A stretch of DNA of 64,000 nt, from NCBI GenBank assembly GCA_023957335.1, contig JAMLHC010000006.1, positions 62,001 through 126,000 of the forward strand, in the 5' to 3' direction. Both the position numbers and the translations under genes were made by a program. The DNA is from Bacteroidota bacterium. Lineage in GTDB: Bacteria > Bacteroidota > Bacteroidia > NS11-12g > UBA955. The notes beneath the pieces were generated by a model. The model saw nothing but the letters and a program-made list of their open reading frames with translations. It had not been told where the DNA came from and did no database searches. Of the stretch, positions 33,689-43,655 are shown piece after piece (within the stretch, counting starts at the first letter, position 1; the number at the start of each line of letters is the position of its first letter).

Positions 33689-34414
33689 TCAATTGTTATT
33701 AGATTTCTTGCCGAAAGAGTGTGCCCGCGAAGTGCGAATTGCTTTTCTGTTCCAATTCCAAATTACTTGCTGATAGTTTCTCCAGAGGTAATCCAGAGGA
33801 TATACCAAGAAGTGCATAAATCTAGTGAATGGAATAAAGGCAATCAGCGAGAAAGCTGACACAACGTGAATTTTGAGAGACCATGAGTTCACACTTGCAA
33901 TGGCATCAATCTGAGGATCAAATACAAAAACAGAGCGCAAATAAGGAGTAAGAAAAGCAGCAAACCATGAGGAACCCCATCGGTTGTGATAGGCTACCAA
34001 CAATCCTGAAATGATTTGAACAAGCAGAATGACAAACACTATTACATCCATTTTGCTGGTTACTATTTGGATTCTACGGTTAGTAAGACGTCTTTGTACC
34101 AACAAAATCACACCCACAAAGGCGCTCAAACCGAAAGAGAATGCGGTTATTTCAAGTATCAACAATCGGACGGGCTCTCCATTCCATGCCAAAACTGCTC
34201 TTGGAAACAAAAAAGCAATCAAGTGCCCGAAAAATAAAATGAAAAGTCCCCAGTGAAACGGTTGACTTCCCCAAAACAGCCTTTTGCCTTCCAGAAACTG
34301 AGATGAAATGGAAGAAACTGAAAACCCTCTGCTTTTATAACGGTATATAGAACCGATGATAAATATCGCAAGCGATACATAAGGCAGAACAGCAAATAAT
34401 AGATAGTTTATCAT
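33689..34414 (-). CDS. narI: Respiratory nitrate reductase gamma subunit (cytochrome b, NarI)
   Basis: 241 residues, five transmembrane helices. Heme b ligands are visible as His in SQPFHWG and FFGHLIAF in the second helix region, and KIHVVSAF and FTRFMHFLVYP in the last helix. It takes electrons from quinol and passes them through NarH to NarG. It lies 2 bp downstream of narJ. Length and topology match E. coli NarI (225). Confidence 0.92.
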   Translation of the reverse strand: MINYLLFAVLPYVSLAIFIIGSIYRYKSRGFSVSSISSQFLEGKRLFWGSQPFHWGLFILFFGHLIAFLFPRAVLAWNGEPVRLLILEITAFSFGLSAFVGVILLVQRRLTNRRIQIVTSKMDVIVFVILLVQIISGLLVAYHNRWGSSWFAAFLTPYLRSVFVFDPQIDAIASVNSWSLKIHVVSAFSLIAFIPFTRFMHFLVYPLDYLWRNYQQVIWNWNRKAIRTSRAHSFGKKSNNN

Positions 34415-34416
34415 AG

Positions 34417-35139
34417 CTAATCTTGTTTATAGTGATTATTACTTTTATTTATTTCAAAAACTTGATTGACACCCATATTCACACTGCTTTTATTAAAAAA
34501 AGATTTGTGATGTTGTTCATCAATAACAGGGTCGAGGGCGGGTGCAAAACTTATATTTTCAAAATCTTTCTCTAAGATTTGCAACAAAGCAGACAGCGCA
34601 TGTTTATATACATTTCCCGCATATAACTCTTCTTGAATGATTGCATAATGACGGTTTTTGAGAATTTTCAGTTTAATATCCATACGTGTCGGCTCAAACT
34701 CTTCCAACATCTTGCGCACACCCGGTATCAATATTTTTATTGCTAATTCATCAATAATTTTAGACTCAAGTGCTTTATCAAAAAATGTCAGCATATTGCT
34801 CAGATTGTCCGGCAAATCAGTGCCGCAGTCATTTCCGATTTTGTCTTGCTCCTGCTTCATATTTACCAAAAAGACACCTCTTTTGTAGTCTTCGCCAAAA
34901 ATCACATAGCCCAAGTCTAAATAACACACAGCTTGTACATCAAAAGTCTTGGTGTATAATTCTCGGAATGTATCTGCATTGTGAGAGTTGATATAATCAA
35001 CAAAAATCTGCATTTCTTTGGCAGCTTCCGGATAAGACTCTATCATCAGTTGGCTGCATTGATTGACAACCAATGGGAATTTCGCATCGGGATATCTGAA
35101 CAAATCAGCCAAAACTTTATAATGAGCAAATTTTCTCAT
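34417..35139 (-). CDS. narJ: Nitrate reductase assembly chaperone NarJ
   Basis: 240 residues from ATG 35139, placed 1 bp after the narH stop; a longer frame would overlap narH. All-helical TorD/NarJ fold with YKVLADLFRYPD at the start, FRELYTKTFDVQAVCYLDLGYVIFG and FFDKALESKI, the usual NarJ landmarks. NarJ loads the Mo cofactor into NarG before membrane docking. Confidence 0.88.
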   Translation of the reverse strand: MRKFAHYKVLADLFRYPDAKFPLVVNQCSQLMIESYPEAAKEMQIFVDYINSHNADTFRELYTKTFDVQAVCYLDLGYVIFGEDYKRGVFLVNMKQEQDKIGNDCGTDLPDNLSNMLTFFDKALESKIIDELAIKILIPGVRKMLEEFEPTRMDIKLKILKNRHYAIIQEELYAGNVYKHALSALLQILEKDFENISFAPALDPVIDEQHHKSFFNKSSVNMGVNQVFEINKSNNHYKQD

Positions 35140-35140
35140 A

Positions 35141-36631
35141 TTACAATCCTCTAACAGGTTTTTCCTTAAATCCAAATCCGGTATTACCTTTCACATCCGC
35201 TGTATTTTCGAGCATTTCAATAGACTCTTCACGATGAGCAGGCGGAATAACAAAACGCTCATCAAATGTAGCCAAAGCCGTAAGCCTAAATATAGCGTCT
35301 GCCATGTCAGCATCTACTTGTGCTTCATTCATAGCAACAGAAATTTCTTCTTTTGCAAGATCGCCTGTTGTTACTCCTCGTCTGTGCAATCTCACAGCCA
35401 TCAGACGTTTCATAACTTCCACAATCTTATCGGTATTGCCGGCAGAAAACAAAGAAGCAAGATACTTCATGGGCAAACGGTTTTTCTCAACTCCATTCCA
35501 AAGCGATTTACTTGTTGAATCGTATTTTCCATCTTGTACAGTTGCCATTGTAGGTAACAAAGCAGGCACATAAAACAAGTTAGGAAGAGTTCTAAACTCA
35601 GGGTGCAACGGTAAAGCGAGTTTCCATACTTTCACAAATTTATAAACCGGAGATTTTTGGGCAGCATCAATTGTAGAATCAGCAATTCCATTCAACTTAG
35701 CTTGTTTAATAACTTCCGGGTCAAATGGGTCTAAATAGATATCCAAATGATTGTCAACAAGCTTATCATCAGCAGAAGCTGCTACATTTTCAATTTTGTC
35801 AGCATCATAGAGCATCACACCTAAATAACGGATTCTGCCAACGCAAGAGTGAAAACATGCCGGTGCTTGTCCGGACTCAAGTCTGGGATAACACAAAACA
35901 CATTTTTCAGATTTACCGGTGTTCCAATTATAATAGCTCTTTTTGTAAGGGCAAGCGGTAACACACATTCTCCAAGCGCGACAACGCTCTTGATTGATAA
36001 GTACAACTCCATCCTCTCCTCTTTTATAGATTGCGCCTGAGGGACAAGCAGCAACACACGCAGGATTCAGACAGTGGTTACAAATTCTGGGTAAATAATG
36101 GAAAGTCATACGCTCTAACTGGAACATGGCTTCTTGTTCAGCAGGTGTTAATTTATCCAGATTGACATCTTGTCGTGCATAATCCGGAGAACCACCCATA
36201 TCATCATCCCAATTTGGACCGGCTTTTACATCAATGTGTTCACCTGTAACCAGAGAAACAGGGCGAGCAGTAGGCTGGTCATCACCTTCGGGAGCAGTAA
36301 ACAAATCTTGATACTTGTATGTCCATGGTTCATAATAATCATCAAGCACGGGTAAATGTGGGTTATGAAAAATATTTTTCAATCCTTTGAACTTCCCTGC
36401 GCCTTTTAGTGAAACCGTATCTCCGTTTTTCTCCCAACCGCCTTTGTATATATCCTGATCTTCCCACTTAGTAGGGTAACCCGTACCCGGTTTTGTTTCC
36501 ACATTATTCCACCACATATACTCTGCACCCTTGCGATCAGTCCAGATATTTTTGCAAGCTATTGAACATGTATGACATCCGATACATTTATCGAGATGAA
36601 AAACCATAGAAACCTGAGATCTAATATCCAT
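35141..36631 (-). CDS. narH: Respiratory nitrate reductase beta subunit (NarH), four Fe-S clusters
   Basis: 496 residues. Four cluster motifs: CIGCHTCSIACKN, ICNHCLNPACVAACPSG, CRAWRMCVTACPYKK (Trp replaces one Cys, so a [3Fe-4S] centre as in E. coli NarH) and KCVLCYPRLESGQAPACFHSCVG. It wires NarI hemes to the NarG active site on the cytoplasmic side. It lies 24 bp downstream of narG. Confidence 0.95.
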   Translation of the reverse strand: MDIRSQVSMVFHLDKCIGCHTCSIACKNIWTDRKGAEYMWWNNVETKPGTGYPTKWEDQDIYKGGWEKNGDTVSLKGAGKFKGLKNIFHNPHLPVLDDYYEPWTYKYQDLFTAPEGDDQPTARPVSLVTGEHIDVKAGPNWDDDMGGSPDYARQDVNLDKLTPAEQEAMFQLERMTFHYLPRICNHCLNPACVAACPSGAIYKRGEDGVVLINQERCRAWRMCVTACPYKKSYYNWNTGKSEKCVLCYPRLESGQAPACFHSCVGRIRYLGVMLYDADKIENVAASADDKLVDNHLDIYLDPFDPEVIKQAKLNGIADSTIDAAQKSPVYKFVKVWKLALPLHPEFRTLPNLFYVPALLPTMATVQDGKYDSTSKSLWNGVEKNRLPMKYLASLFSAGNTDKIVEVMKRLMAVRLHRRGVTTGDLAKEEISVAMNEAQVDADMADAIFRLTALATFDERFVIPPAHREESIEMLENTADVKGNTGFGFKEKPVRGL

Positions 36632-36655
36632 AATTTAGTTTTTTATGTTTAATAA

Positions 36656-39600
36656 TTAAAATTCTACTCTTTCCATTTTCCTAACCAATACGTGTGTATC
36701 TCTGTTAGCTCCCACGGGTCCCCAATAATTGAAGTGAAATGAAAACTGCCCGTACCCCCCCGTCATCAAGTTGGGTTTTAAGTGAACTCTGGTAAAGCTA
36801 TTGTGCCCCCCTGCCCTTCTTCCGCCTCGCTCCTGAGATTTAGGTACAGAATAAGTTCTTTCGGGTGAGTGGTACACAATACAAACACCTTTTGGAATCC
36901 TTGCACTCACACACGCTCTCGTACAATAAACCCCGTGGTCATTATATACCTCAACCCAATCATTGTCTTTAATACCAAGTTCTGCTGCATCTGCTTCACT
37001 AATCCAGCAAGGTTCGATACCGCGAGAAAGTGTCAACATCCTCAATGTATCACCATAGGTGGAATGAATATGCCATTTACCATGAGGAGTAAGCACATTC
37101 AGCATTTTTGCTTTGCCGTCATTGACAGTTTTACGCAAATCTCCATATACTTGAGGAGTTGGCGAAGGTTTATAGGTTGCCAAGTTCTCACCAAATTCGA
37201 GATATCCGTCATGGTCTAAATAAAAATGCTGACGACCGGACAAAGTCCTCCAAGGTACAAGCCTGTCCACGTTATAAGTGTAAGCACAATATGCTCTGCC
37301 GTTATTCATCAAGCCTGACCAAAGAGGTGAATTATTGTAACGCCTGGGCTGAGCTTGTAAATCTTTGTAATCAATCTTTACATCTTTGCTTCCTTCGCCC
37401 AAATCAACCAAATCCAAACCGGTTTTCTTCTCCATGTTTTCATAGGCTCTTACGGTAAGTTTACCATTGGTGAGAGTTGACAATGTAAGTACTGCATTAA
37501 CGGCTTCTACATCTTCTTTGATAGATGGATATTCCACTCCGTTTACTTTCTGAACATGGCGTTTATCCAAAATCATTTCATTGTAAACGTCTTCTGCCAT
37601 ATAGGACACCCCATGCGCTCCCAACGGTTTGGAATGCATATTAGGTCCGAGCGAAATATATTTATTATAAATCTGAGTGTAATCTCGGTCAATAAACACA
37701 AGCTTATGCATTGATTTACCGGGCTCGGGCTCACATTCTCCTTTAGCCCAATCCAACATACGCGGTTGCGTAATTTCATCTGCTGAGTCATGTGACAAAG
37801 GGGCATTTACAACGTCTTTAACAGGCTCGGGCAAATGCGTGCAAGCAAGTTCACTCACTTTCTTTGCTAAAGCTTGAAAAATCTGCCAGTCTGATTTAGA
37901 TTCCCAAACGGGTGCCACAGCAGCGGAAAGCGGGTGTATGAAAGAGTGTAAGTCGGTGGAATTAATATCTGCTTTTTCATACCAAGAAGCGGTTGCCAGC
38001 ACAATATCAGAATACAAAGCAGATGTATCCATACGAAAGTTTATATCCACTATCAAATCCATTTTGCCTTTGGGAGCTTCACGCCATATTAGTTCATGCA
38101 CGTGTGGTTGAGCCACTTCATCAGCAATTTTGTTATTGTGTGTACCTAAATAGTGGTCGAGCATGTATTCATGCCCTTTGGCACTAGACATCAGCGCGTT
38201 TCCACGCCAAATAAACCAATTTCTCGGGAAATTGATTTCATCATCAGGGTCTGCCACTGAGTGCATTAATTCTTTTGATTTAAGTTTATCTACAATATGC
38301 CTCCTGATGCCATCTTCGTCTTTTGCACCGGCAGCTATAGCGTCATTTATAACATCCTGATTGTTCTTGTTATATTGTGGGAAAAAAGGCATCCAACCGT
38401 TTCGCACCGACATGACAGTCCAGTCCGCAGAGTGCATCTTGCCATATTTACTATCTTTTGGGACTTTATTGTATTCAACTTGATTATTATCATACCTCCA
38501 TTGGTCAGAATTGATATAGTGCCAAATGGGAGCCTGCTGTAACCTGTTTGCAGGAATCCAATCCTTTGCTGACATAATGGTTCCCCAAGAATCTACAGGC
38601 GCCAATTTTTCCTGACCTACATAGTGGTTCATTCCTCCTCCGTTTACACCATTACATCCGGTAAGCATCTGAGCCATAATTGCTGCACGATACATCAAAT
38701 TTCCATGAAACCAATGGTTGATAGCTGCACCCACAATTACCATACATTTTCCATTGGTAATTTCAGCTGTATCAGCCCATTCGTGAGCAAACTTAATAAC
38801 GGTGTCTCTACCAACTCCTGTGAATATTTCCTGCCAAGCGGGTGTGTATGCTTGTTTGTCATCGTTGTAGTCAGTCGGATATTCGCCTTGCAATCCTCTG
38901 CCAACACCATATTGCCCCATGGTAAGGTCATAGACTGTGGTTACGGGCACTTTTGTACCATCGATTGTTTCAATTAATTTAACCGGCACACCACGCACAG
39001 CCGTTTTGTCAAGACCAAACTCCAAAAATTCAACATTATAAACTTCATCGTTTTTGTTGAGCAATGTCAGCATGGGTTCATAAGGTTTGTTATCCAAGAA
39101 ATCTTCATATTTAAGATTCCAATTTCCTTTTTTCTCTTCCGCCCAGCGGCTTCCCATGGATCCTTTAGGACAAACAAGATTGCCGGACTTCTCATCAATA
39201 TTGAGAAATTGCCAATCACCATTCTCGACATCCTTATATTTCTTTACTCTGTTCGCTCTCAGCATTCTGCCGGGCTTATAGCAATCACCTGATTTATCAA
39301 GTTCTACCAAAAAAGGACAGTCGGTATAACGTTTTGCATAATCAATAAAATAAGGTACTTGTCTGTCCGCATGGTATTCTTTCAGGATTACATGTGTTAC
39401 TCCCATCCAAAATGCACCGTCAGAGCCTGCATGGCACGGTATCCATTGGTCTGCATGTTTTGCCACCATACTGAAATCGGGCGACATCACTACCGTCTTA
39501 GTCCCATTGTGTTTGGACTCGGAGAAGAAGTGAATATCCGGAGTTCTTGTCATACCTAAATTGGCACCCATGGATACGCAGAATTTGGAGTTGTACCAGT

Positions 39601-40279
39601 CAGCACTTTCGCAAACGTCTGTTTGCTCTCCCCAAACTTCCGGAAATGCAGGAGGCAAATCACAATACCAATCATAGAAACTGAGATTTACACCTCCCAT
39701 TAATTGAAGATACCGTGCACCTGAAGCATAGCTAAGCATGGACATAGCCGGTATTGGCGAAAAACCAATAATTCTGTCCGGTCCATATTTTTTAATGGTA
39801 TAAATATTTGCAGCCGCAATGAGTTCGAGCACTTCATCCCATTTGGCACGTCTGAAACCGCCTTTGCCTCTTGCACGCTGATATCTTTTTCTTTTCTCAG
39901 GGCTATTTTGCAAGTTTGCCCAAGCTTTAACTGGGTCTCCATTAGCATTTTTCTTTTCTTCATTAAACAAATCCATTAAAGCACCGCGCATCAAAGGGTA
40001 TTTTACTCTGATTGGGCTATACAGATACCATGAATAAGAGATTCCTCGCTGACATCCACGCGGTTCGTATGGTGGCAAAGAGTTTTCAAGCAAGGGATAA
40101 TCAAGTGCTTGGGTCTCCCAAACCACAATCCCGTCCTTTACGTGAATATTCCATGAACATCCACCTGTACAGTTCACTCCATGAGTGCTTCGCACCACCT
40201 TATCGTATTGCCAGCGGTTACGATAAAACTCCTCCCATTTTCTGGTTTGTGGAGATATAATGTCTTCTATCCAGCTCAT
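36656..40279 (-). CDS. narG: Respiratory nitrate reductase alpha subunit (NarG), Mo-bisMGD enzyme
   Basis: 1207 residues. The FS0 cluster ligands follow H33-x3-C37-x3-C41-x34-C76, exactly the NarG spacing. [14 protein letters not shown] contains the Asp that ligates molybdenum in NarG. No twin-arginine signal is present, so the site faces the cytoplasm, as in classical NarGHI and unlike periplasmic nitrite oxidoreductases. C-terminal cofactor-binding features include YHSPERTY and the [14 protein letters not shown] stretch. It requires bis-MGD from the moa/mob operon to the left. A cytochrome c gene lies 19 bp upstream. Confidence 0.95.
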   Translation of the reverse strand: MSWIEDIISPQTRKWEEFYRNRWQYDKVVRSTHGVNCTGGCSWNIHVKDGIVVWETQALDYPLLENSLPPYEPRGCQRGISYSWYLYSPIRVKYPLMRGALMDLFNEEKKNANGDPVKAWANLQNSPEKRKRYQRARGKGGFRRAKWDEVLELIAAANIYTIKKYGPDRIIGFSPIPAMSMLSYASGARYLQLMGGVNLSFYDWYCDLPPAFPEVWGEQTDVCESADWYNSKFCVSMGANLGMTRTPDIHFFSESKHNGTKTVVMSPDFSMVAKHADQWIPCHAGSDGAFWMGVTHVILKEYHADRQVPYFIDYAKRYTDCPFLVELDKSGDCYKPGRMLRANRVKKYKDVENGDWQFLNIDEKSGNLVCPKGSMGSRWAEEKKGNWNLKYEDFLDNKPYEPMLTLLNKNDEVYNVEFLEFGLDKTAVRGVPVKLIETIDGTKVPVTTVYDLTMGQYGVGRGLQGEYPTDYNDDKQAYTPAWQEIFTGVGRDTVIKFAHEWADTAEITNGKCMVIVGAAINHWFHGNLMYRAAIMAQMLTGCNGVNGGGMNHYVGQEKLAPVDSWGTIMSAKDWIPANRLQQAPIWHYINSDQWRYDNNQVEYNKVPKDSKYGKMHSADWTVMSVRNGWMPFFPQYNKNNQDVINDAIAAGAKDEDGIRRHIVDKLKSKELMHSVADPDDEINFPRNWFIWRGNALMSSAKGHEYMLDHYLGTHNNKIADEVAQPHVHELIWREAPKGKMDLIVDINFRMDTSALYSDIVLATASWYEKADINSTDLHSFIHPLSAAVAPVWESKSDWQIFQALAKKVSELACTHLPEPVKDVVNAPLSHDSADEITQPRMLDWAKGECEPEPGKSMHKLVFIDRDYTQIYNKYISLGPNMHSKPLGAHGVSYMAEDVYNEMILDKRHVQKVNGVEYPSIKEDVEAVNAVLTLSTLTNGKLTVRAYENMEKKTGLDLVDLGEGSKDVKIDYKDLQAQPRRYNNSPLWSGLMNNGRAYCAYTYNVDRLVPWRTLSGRQHFYLDHDGYLEFGENLATYKPSPTPQVYGDLRKTVNDGKAKMLNVLTPHGKWHIHSTYGDTLRMLTLSRGIEPCWISEADAAELGIKDNDWVEVYNDHGVYCTRACVSARIPKGVCIVYHSPERTYSVPKSQERGGRRAGGHNSFTRVHLKPNLMTGGYGQFSFHFNYWGPVGANRDTHVLVRKMERVEF

Positions 40280-40298
40280 AGTTTTTGTTTTTTATTGA

Positions 40299-41195
40299 TT
40301 AAATTGATTCGATTTGTCTGTTAAAAATTTCTCTTTTGACGGTGTATTTTTTCCTACCATACCATAAAATCCAATAAATAAGAAGCAGTCCGATTATGCC
40401 ACCGCTACCTCCGTACAATAAAGGATTGAAAGAAGATGCAACCTGATTTGCTTTGTCTTTATCAACTTTGTTTAAAAATGCCACTATATTTCCGATTTCT
40501 TCATCTGTCATCGGATGGTCTTTATAAGATTCTGTCATGGCAGGGAATGGAGGCGCACCCAGAATTCCTTTCAAACCGGCATCTCCTCCCATTCTGCTAA
40601 ACACATCGGTCAAATCTTTTGCTAACAGACCACCTTCAAGCACACCTTTATAATTAATATTATGACATGAAATACATGCAGGTCCGTGGTTTGACAACCT
40701 TTGAATTCCTTCAAAAATAAATTTGCCTTTTTGTATATCCGCCTCGGTTGCGTTATCGGATTCATTTGAAGCTACACTCGCAATTTGAGCATCAGCACCG
40801 GTGTATCCGCCTTTACTTGCTATGAAAGTAAAAATAGCTTTGATATCATTATCTGATAATGCTTGATCCGGCATAATCAAACCGCCAAATTCATCTGAAA
40901 TTGCTTTTGCATCCGGATCGCCACTTTTGATTAGTGTTTGAGAAGATTTGGTCCATTTCAGCAACCAATCTGCTGAACGCAAAGCGGTTACTCCTAATAG
41001 GTCTGGACCTACAAGACGTCCCCCTCCTATTTTATGACACGAAGCACAATTTTTAGTAAATATTTCTTCCCCATTTTGTCCAAAACTCACAGTTGAAATG
41101 CTGAGCATCAGGAATGTCAAAACTAACATTATTAATATTTTATGAGACTCAAAAAGGTTCTTTTGTATGGATTGCAAACCGGTTTTCATAAGCAT
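40299..41195 (-). CDS. Membrane-anchored diheme cytochrome c, first gene of nar operon (NarC-like)
   Basis: 298 residues. Signal peptide (SHKILIMLVLTFLMLSIS...FGQ), a first heme motif CASCHK near residue 51 and a second CISCHN near 174, each in a cytochrome c domain, then a C-terminal transmembrane helix (GIIGLLLIYWILWYG) and a basic tail. Thermus and some other lineages place a diheme cytochrome c (NarC) directly ahead of narG, and this has the same position. It may link the nitrate reductase or other periplasmic reductases to the quinol pool. The start is ATG 41195, with a second ATG two codons later. Confidence 0.82.
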   Translation of the reverse strand: MLMKTGLQSIQKNLFESHKILIMLVLTFLMLSISTVSFGQNGEEIFTKNCASCHKIGGGRLVGPDLLGVTALRSADWLLKWTKSSQTLIKSGDPDAKAISDEFGGLIMPDQALSDNDIKAIFTFIASKGGYTGADAQIASVASNESDNATEADIQKGKFIFEGIQRLSNHGPACISCHNINYKGVLEGGLLAKDLTDVFSRMGGDAGLKGILGAPPFPAMTESYKDHPMTDEEIGNIVAFLNKVDKDKANQVASSFNPLLYGGSGGIIGLLLIYWILWYGRKKYTVKREIFNRQIESI

Positions 41196-41250
41196 TTATT
41201 TTAGTTAGATAAATATTGAATTGTATTTGGTTCTTCTGCATTTGACAAAA

Positions 41251-41258
41251 CAAACCAA
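41251..41258 (-). promoter_or_regulatory. -7-like element TTGGTTTG for the nar operon
   Basis: One mismatch from TAnnTTTG on the minus strand. It is 33 bp, centre to centre, from the promoter-proximal FNR-type box at 41281-41294, the same spacing as at bcrC and moaA. The predicted leader is about 50 nt. Confidence 0.4.
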
Positions 41259-41280
41259 GCCTGCATAAAAAATATATGAT

Positions 41281-41294
41281 ATGATTTTTCTCAA
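41281..41294. promoter_or_regulatory. FNR-type box 1 of nar promoter (degenerate, ATGATTTTTCTCAA)
   Basis: It matches ATGA-N6-TCAT except for the last base. Its centre is 22 bp from the next box. Confidence 0.45.
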
Positions 41295-41302
41295 TATTCT
41301 AC

Positions 41303-41316
41303 ATGAGATATATCAT
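41303..41316. promoter_or_regulatory. FNR-type box 2 of nar promoter (ATGAG-ATAT-ATCAT)
   Basis: A full ATGA-N6-TCAT match, extended by one paired base each side (C...G). It is centred 22 bp from boxes 1 and 3, two helical turns apart, so all three sit on one DNA face. Confidence 0.55.
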
Positions 41317-41324
41317 GTTTAATT

Positions 41325-41338
41325 ATGACTATTATCAT
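41325..41338. promoter_or_regulatory. FNR-type box 3 of nar promoter (ATGAC-TATT-ATCAT)
   Basis: A full ATGA-N6-TCAT match, the most upstream of three phased boxes. The rest of the 279-bp gap between the SCO1 and cytochrome c genes shows nothing else I can name. Confidence 0.55.
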
Positions 41339-41474
41339 GTTTTAGTTAAATTAGAATTCTGATTCAACATTTAAACAACGTATGATTTAACTAAAATATA
41401 GGTGATGTATTCTTTTAGATAAGAAACAATTACAGCACTGTCAACAATGGTTCTAAATAAGAAGAATCAGGCTT

Positions 41475-42227
41475 TTATTTTCTGAGCTGTCTTTTTTGAC
41501 TTGAAATAACAACAAGCAAAATAATTGTTCCGAGTGCAGGAATTAAGAGCAAAAACAAACCGAATTTTAATTTTTTCTTCCCTGTAATCGGGTCATAAGA
41601 GAAACAAGATAAAACCGAATTATTATGAGGCAGTGGATAAGAAATAACAAATTCATTATGAATGGATTTGAGCATAACTTCTAATGCTCTGACATCCCTA
41701 ATCCCGATAAGTTTTTTAATAATATAACCGTTGCCATTGATTCCCACCAACAAAGCATCATGTTCATACTGTCTTGTAACACTGTCCCATTGTGAGTGAA
41801 AACCAACCGATTCAATTAACTCATTAATCTGATAAGTCGTACCAAAGACCCATCTTTCATCATCGTTCAGTCCCAAGAGTTGGGCGTAATTGTTCAAATC
41901 AACTTTAGTATCTGCGGTATCAAAGCTGACAACCAAAACTTTGAACTTTAGCTTAGGATTAAGTCTGGTAATATTCTCTTTTAAATTACTCAATAAAGGA
42001 GAGCACACTCCGGTACAGCGTGTAAAAACCAAAGCAAGGATTAGAGGCTCTCTGTTATAGAGATTCGACAGTTTAAGCTCCTCTCCTTGCGTTGTCTGTA
42101 TTTGAATATTTTCTACCTTTGTATAAAGCCTATCTTCTTCCGACAAATTATACTCAGATGTCTGAGCAAATGAGATTCCTAAGTTAAATAGAACTAATGC
42201 GAAGAGGGCGAAAATACTTTTATGCAT
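41475..42227 (-). CDS. SCO1/SenC-family copper chaperone
   Basis: 250 residues from ATG 42227, chosen because it starts a clear signal peptide (MHKSIFALFALVLFNLG...FAQ). It overlaps the end of the subunit I gene by 34 bp; an upstream alternative would lie wholly inside that gene. Thioredoxin-like domain with the copper motif CTGVC (in FTRCTGVCSP) and the downstream His in YEHDALLVG. A C-terminal transmembrane helix (FGLFLLLIPALGTIILLVV) follows. SCO proteins metallate the CuA site of subunit II, and the partner here has a complete CuA motif. Confidence 0.88.
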   Translation of the reverse strand: MHKSIFALFALVLFNLGISFAQTSEYNLSEEDRLYTKVENIQIQTTQGEELKLSNLYNREPLILALVFTRCTGVCSPLLSNLKENITRLNPKLKFKVLVVSFDTADTKVDLNNYAQLLGLNDDERWVFGTTYQINELIESVGFHSQWDSVTRQYEHDALLVGINGNGYIIKKLIGIRDVRALEVMLKSIHNEFVISYPLPHNNSVLSCFSYDPITGKKKLKFGLFLLLIPALGTIILLVVISSQKRQLRK

Positions 42228-43639
42228 TTTTTGAAAATATCTACAAAGATAAGTATCATCCCCAATAGATATATGATTGCAAACCAGGCTGCTGCAGTGG
42301 CGAACAAAGCGGCTCTGGTAAATTCTGCAGGATAAACTGAATATCTTCTGGGAATTGATTCTGCTCCACCACAATAAAACATCAGGACAAAACCAAAGCC
42401 ACCTACAATTAACAAAGTCAATTTGAGTTTTCTCATTGGGTCTGTATGACTACCTGAAAATTCGTTGGCTACCCATGTAAAGAACCCCAAAATAAGCAAC
42501 ACATTACCTAATGCATTATACGTATGGAAGTGAGCAGGCACCCATAGTGTGTTGTGCAAGAAAATATTATTAGAAATAGTTGAGTCAATCAATGCGCCTA
42601 CTCCCCCAATAATCCATCCGGTAATACCAATGAAAAATAGAAGATTTGTAATTGTCCATTTGATTTTGTGCCCATATAACAACACTATTACACTTATGAT
42701 GGTTACAACTGCAGAAGGAATACTTGCAAAATAAGATGCAAACTGCCCAAACATTTGAAGTCCAAGCGGTTGCACAAAATCCATATATAAGTGATGGAAG
42801 TATGCTGTTAACACAAACAACAAAGTAAAATTCCAACCCAAAGAAACATACCAAGTGGTTTTGAACTTAGGACGTCCGCTTATTTCAGGTAACAACTCAT
42901 ACACAATTGCCAACCCAAGATAAAGAGACTCATTGGCAATAGTATGACCGAAGAAATAAATTAAGTTTTTCATTAATAATGGGTCGCTTTTAAATGCACC
43001 ATCAGAATACCATTCTGCGAAAGATAAAATTAGGATTACAACTGCGGTCAACAAACAAAGAACAACGCCTACAAGCGAAATTGCTGAAATCAATACCAAA
43101 GGAGGTGTTTGAACTTCGGGAGTTTGTTTAGAAAGATGTTGCCACGCAAATGTTTCTCTAAGAGAATATTTCTTAAAAATAGCAACTAATAAGCCTATTG
43201 ACCAAACTAACCATCCTACACCCAATACAGTCAAACTCCAAAAAAACAATGGTGTAGCCCAAGACTCCCATTCACCAATGTTCAGAAATGGCAATGGATA
43301 TAAGAAAGTCCATCCGGCATGAAAATGACCGATGAAGGTTGAAATGTAAAACATTATAACTCCAATGATAGTCAAAACAAAAGCAAACTTGCTTAAACCA
43401 GCCCCCACATTTACATAGCGATTAAGCAAATAATGAACTCCGACCATTCCGGCAACAGCCCAAATAGCAATCATAGTCATTCCATGAGTTGTCATTAATC
43501 CATAAAACTTGCCATCATCCATACTGATAACATTTCCCTGATTAAAGCGCATGGTAATACCCAGAATAATAGCGGTAAAGAATAAAAGCAGGATTGTGAT
43601 AATCCAAGTAGATGTGATTCTTTTCAATGATATATTCAT
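42194..43639 (-). CDS. Heme-copper enzyme subunit I lacking the catalytic Tyr: probable nitric oxide reductase of a non-canonical family
   Basis: 481 residues, about 12 helices. Heme and CuB ligands are all present: H52 (THGMTM), H232 (FFGHTIANES), H282/H283 (AYFHHLYMD), H370 and H372 (PAHFHTYN). In oxygen-reducing oxidases the residue four after the first CuB His is the crosslinked Tyr (HPEVY or HPIVY); here it is Asn236, followed by Glu237. Canonical cNOR/qNOR have Glu at that place (HLWVEG), so this matches neither group. It resembles the alternative NOR families with a CuA subunit. Downstream is SCO1; upstream are the CuA subunit and an NsrR-like regulator. NO reduction is inferred; oxygen reduction cannot be excluded. 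Confidence 0.75.
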   Translation of the reverse strand: MNISLKRITSTWIITILLLFFTAIILGITMRFNQGNVISMDDGKFYGLMTTHGMTMIAIWAVAGMVGVHYLLNRYVNVGAGLSKFAFVLTIIGVIMFYISTFIGHFHAGWTFLYPLPFLNIGEWESWATPLFFWSLTVLGVGWLVWSIGLLVAIFKKYSLRETFAWQHLSKQTPEVQTPPLVLISAISLVGVVLCLLTAVVILILSFAEWYSDGAFKSDPLLMKNLIYFFGHTIANESLYLGLAIVYELLPEISGRPKFKTTWYVSLGWNFTLLFVLTAYFHHLYMDFVQPLGLQMFGQFASYFASIPSAVVTIISVIVLLYGHKIKWTITNLLFFIGITGWIIGGVGALIDSTISNNIFLHNTLWVPAHFHTYNALGNVLLILGFFTWVANEFSGSHTDPMRKLKLTLLIVGGFGFVLMFYCGGAESIPRRYSVYPAEFTRAALFATAAAWFAIIYLLGMILIFVDIFKKCIKVFSPSSH

Positions 43640-43655
43640 AAGTCTGTTATTTTAA

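Noticed and set aside
36656-40279. NarG as a nitrite oxidoreductase
   Set aside because: No twin-arginine signal, and it is followed by classical narH, narJ, narI and narK, so a cytoplasm-facing nitrate reductase fits better.
42228-42374. Long N-terminal extension of the SCO1 gene
   Set aside because: It would lie wholly inside subunit I in another frame; ATG 42227 begins a clean signal peptide.
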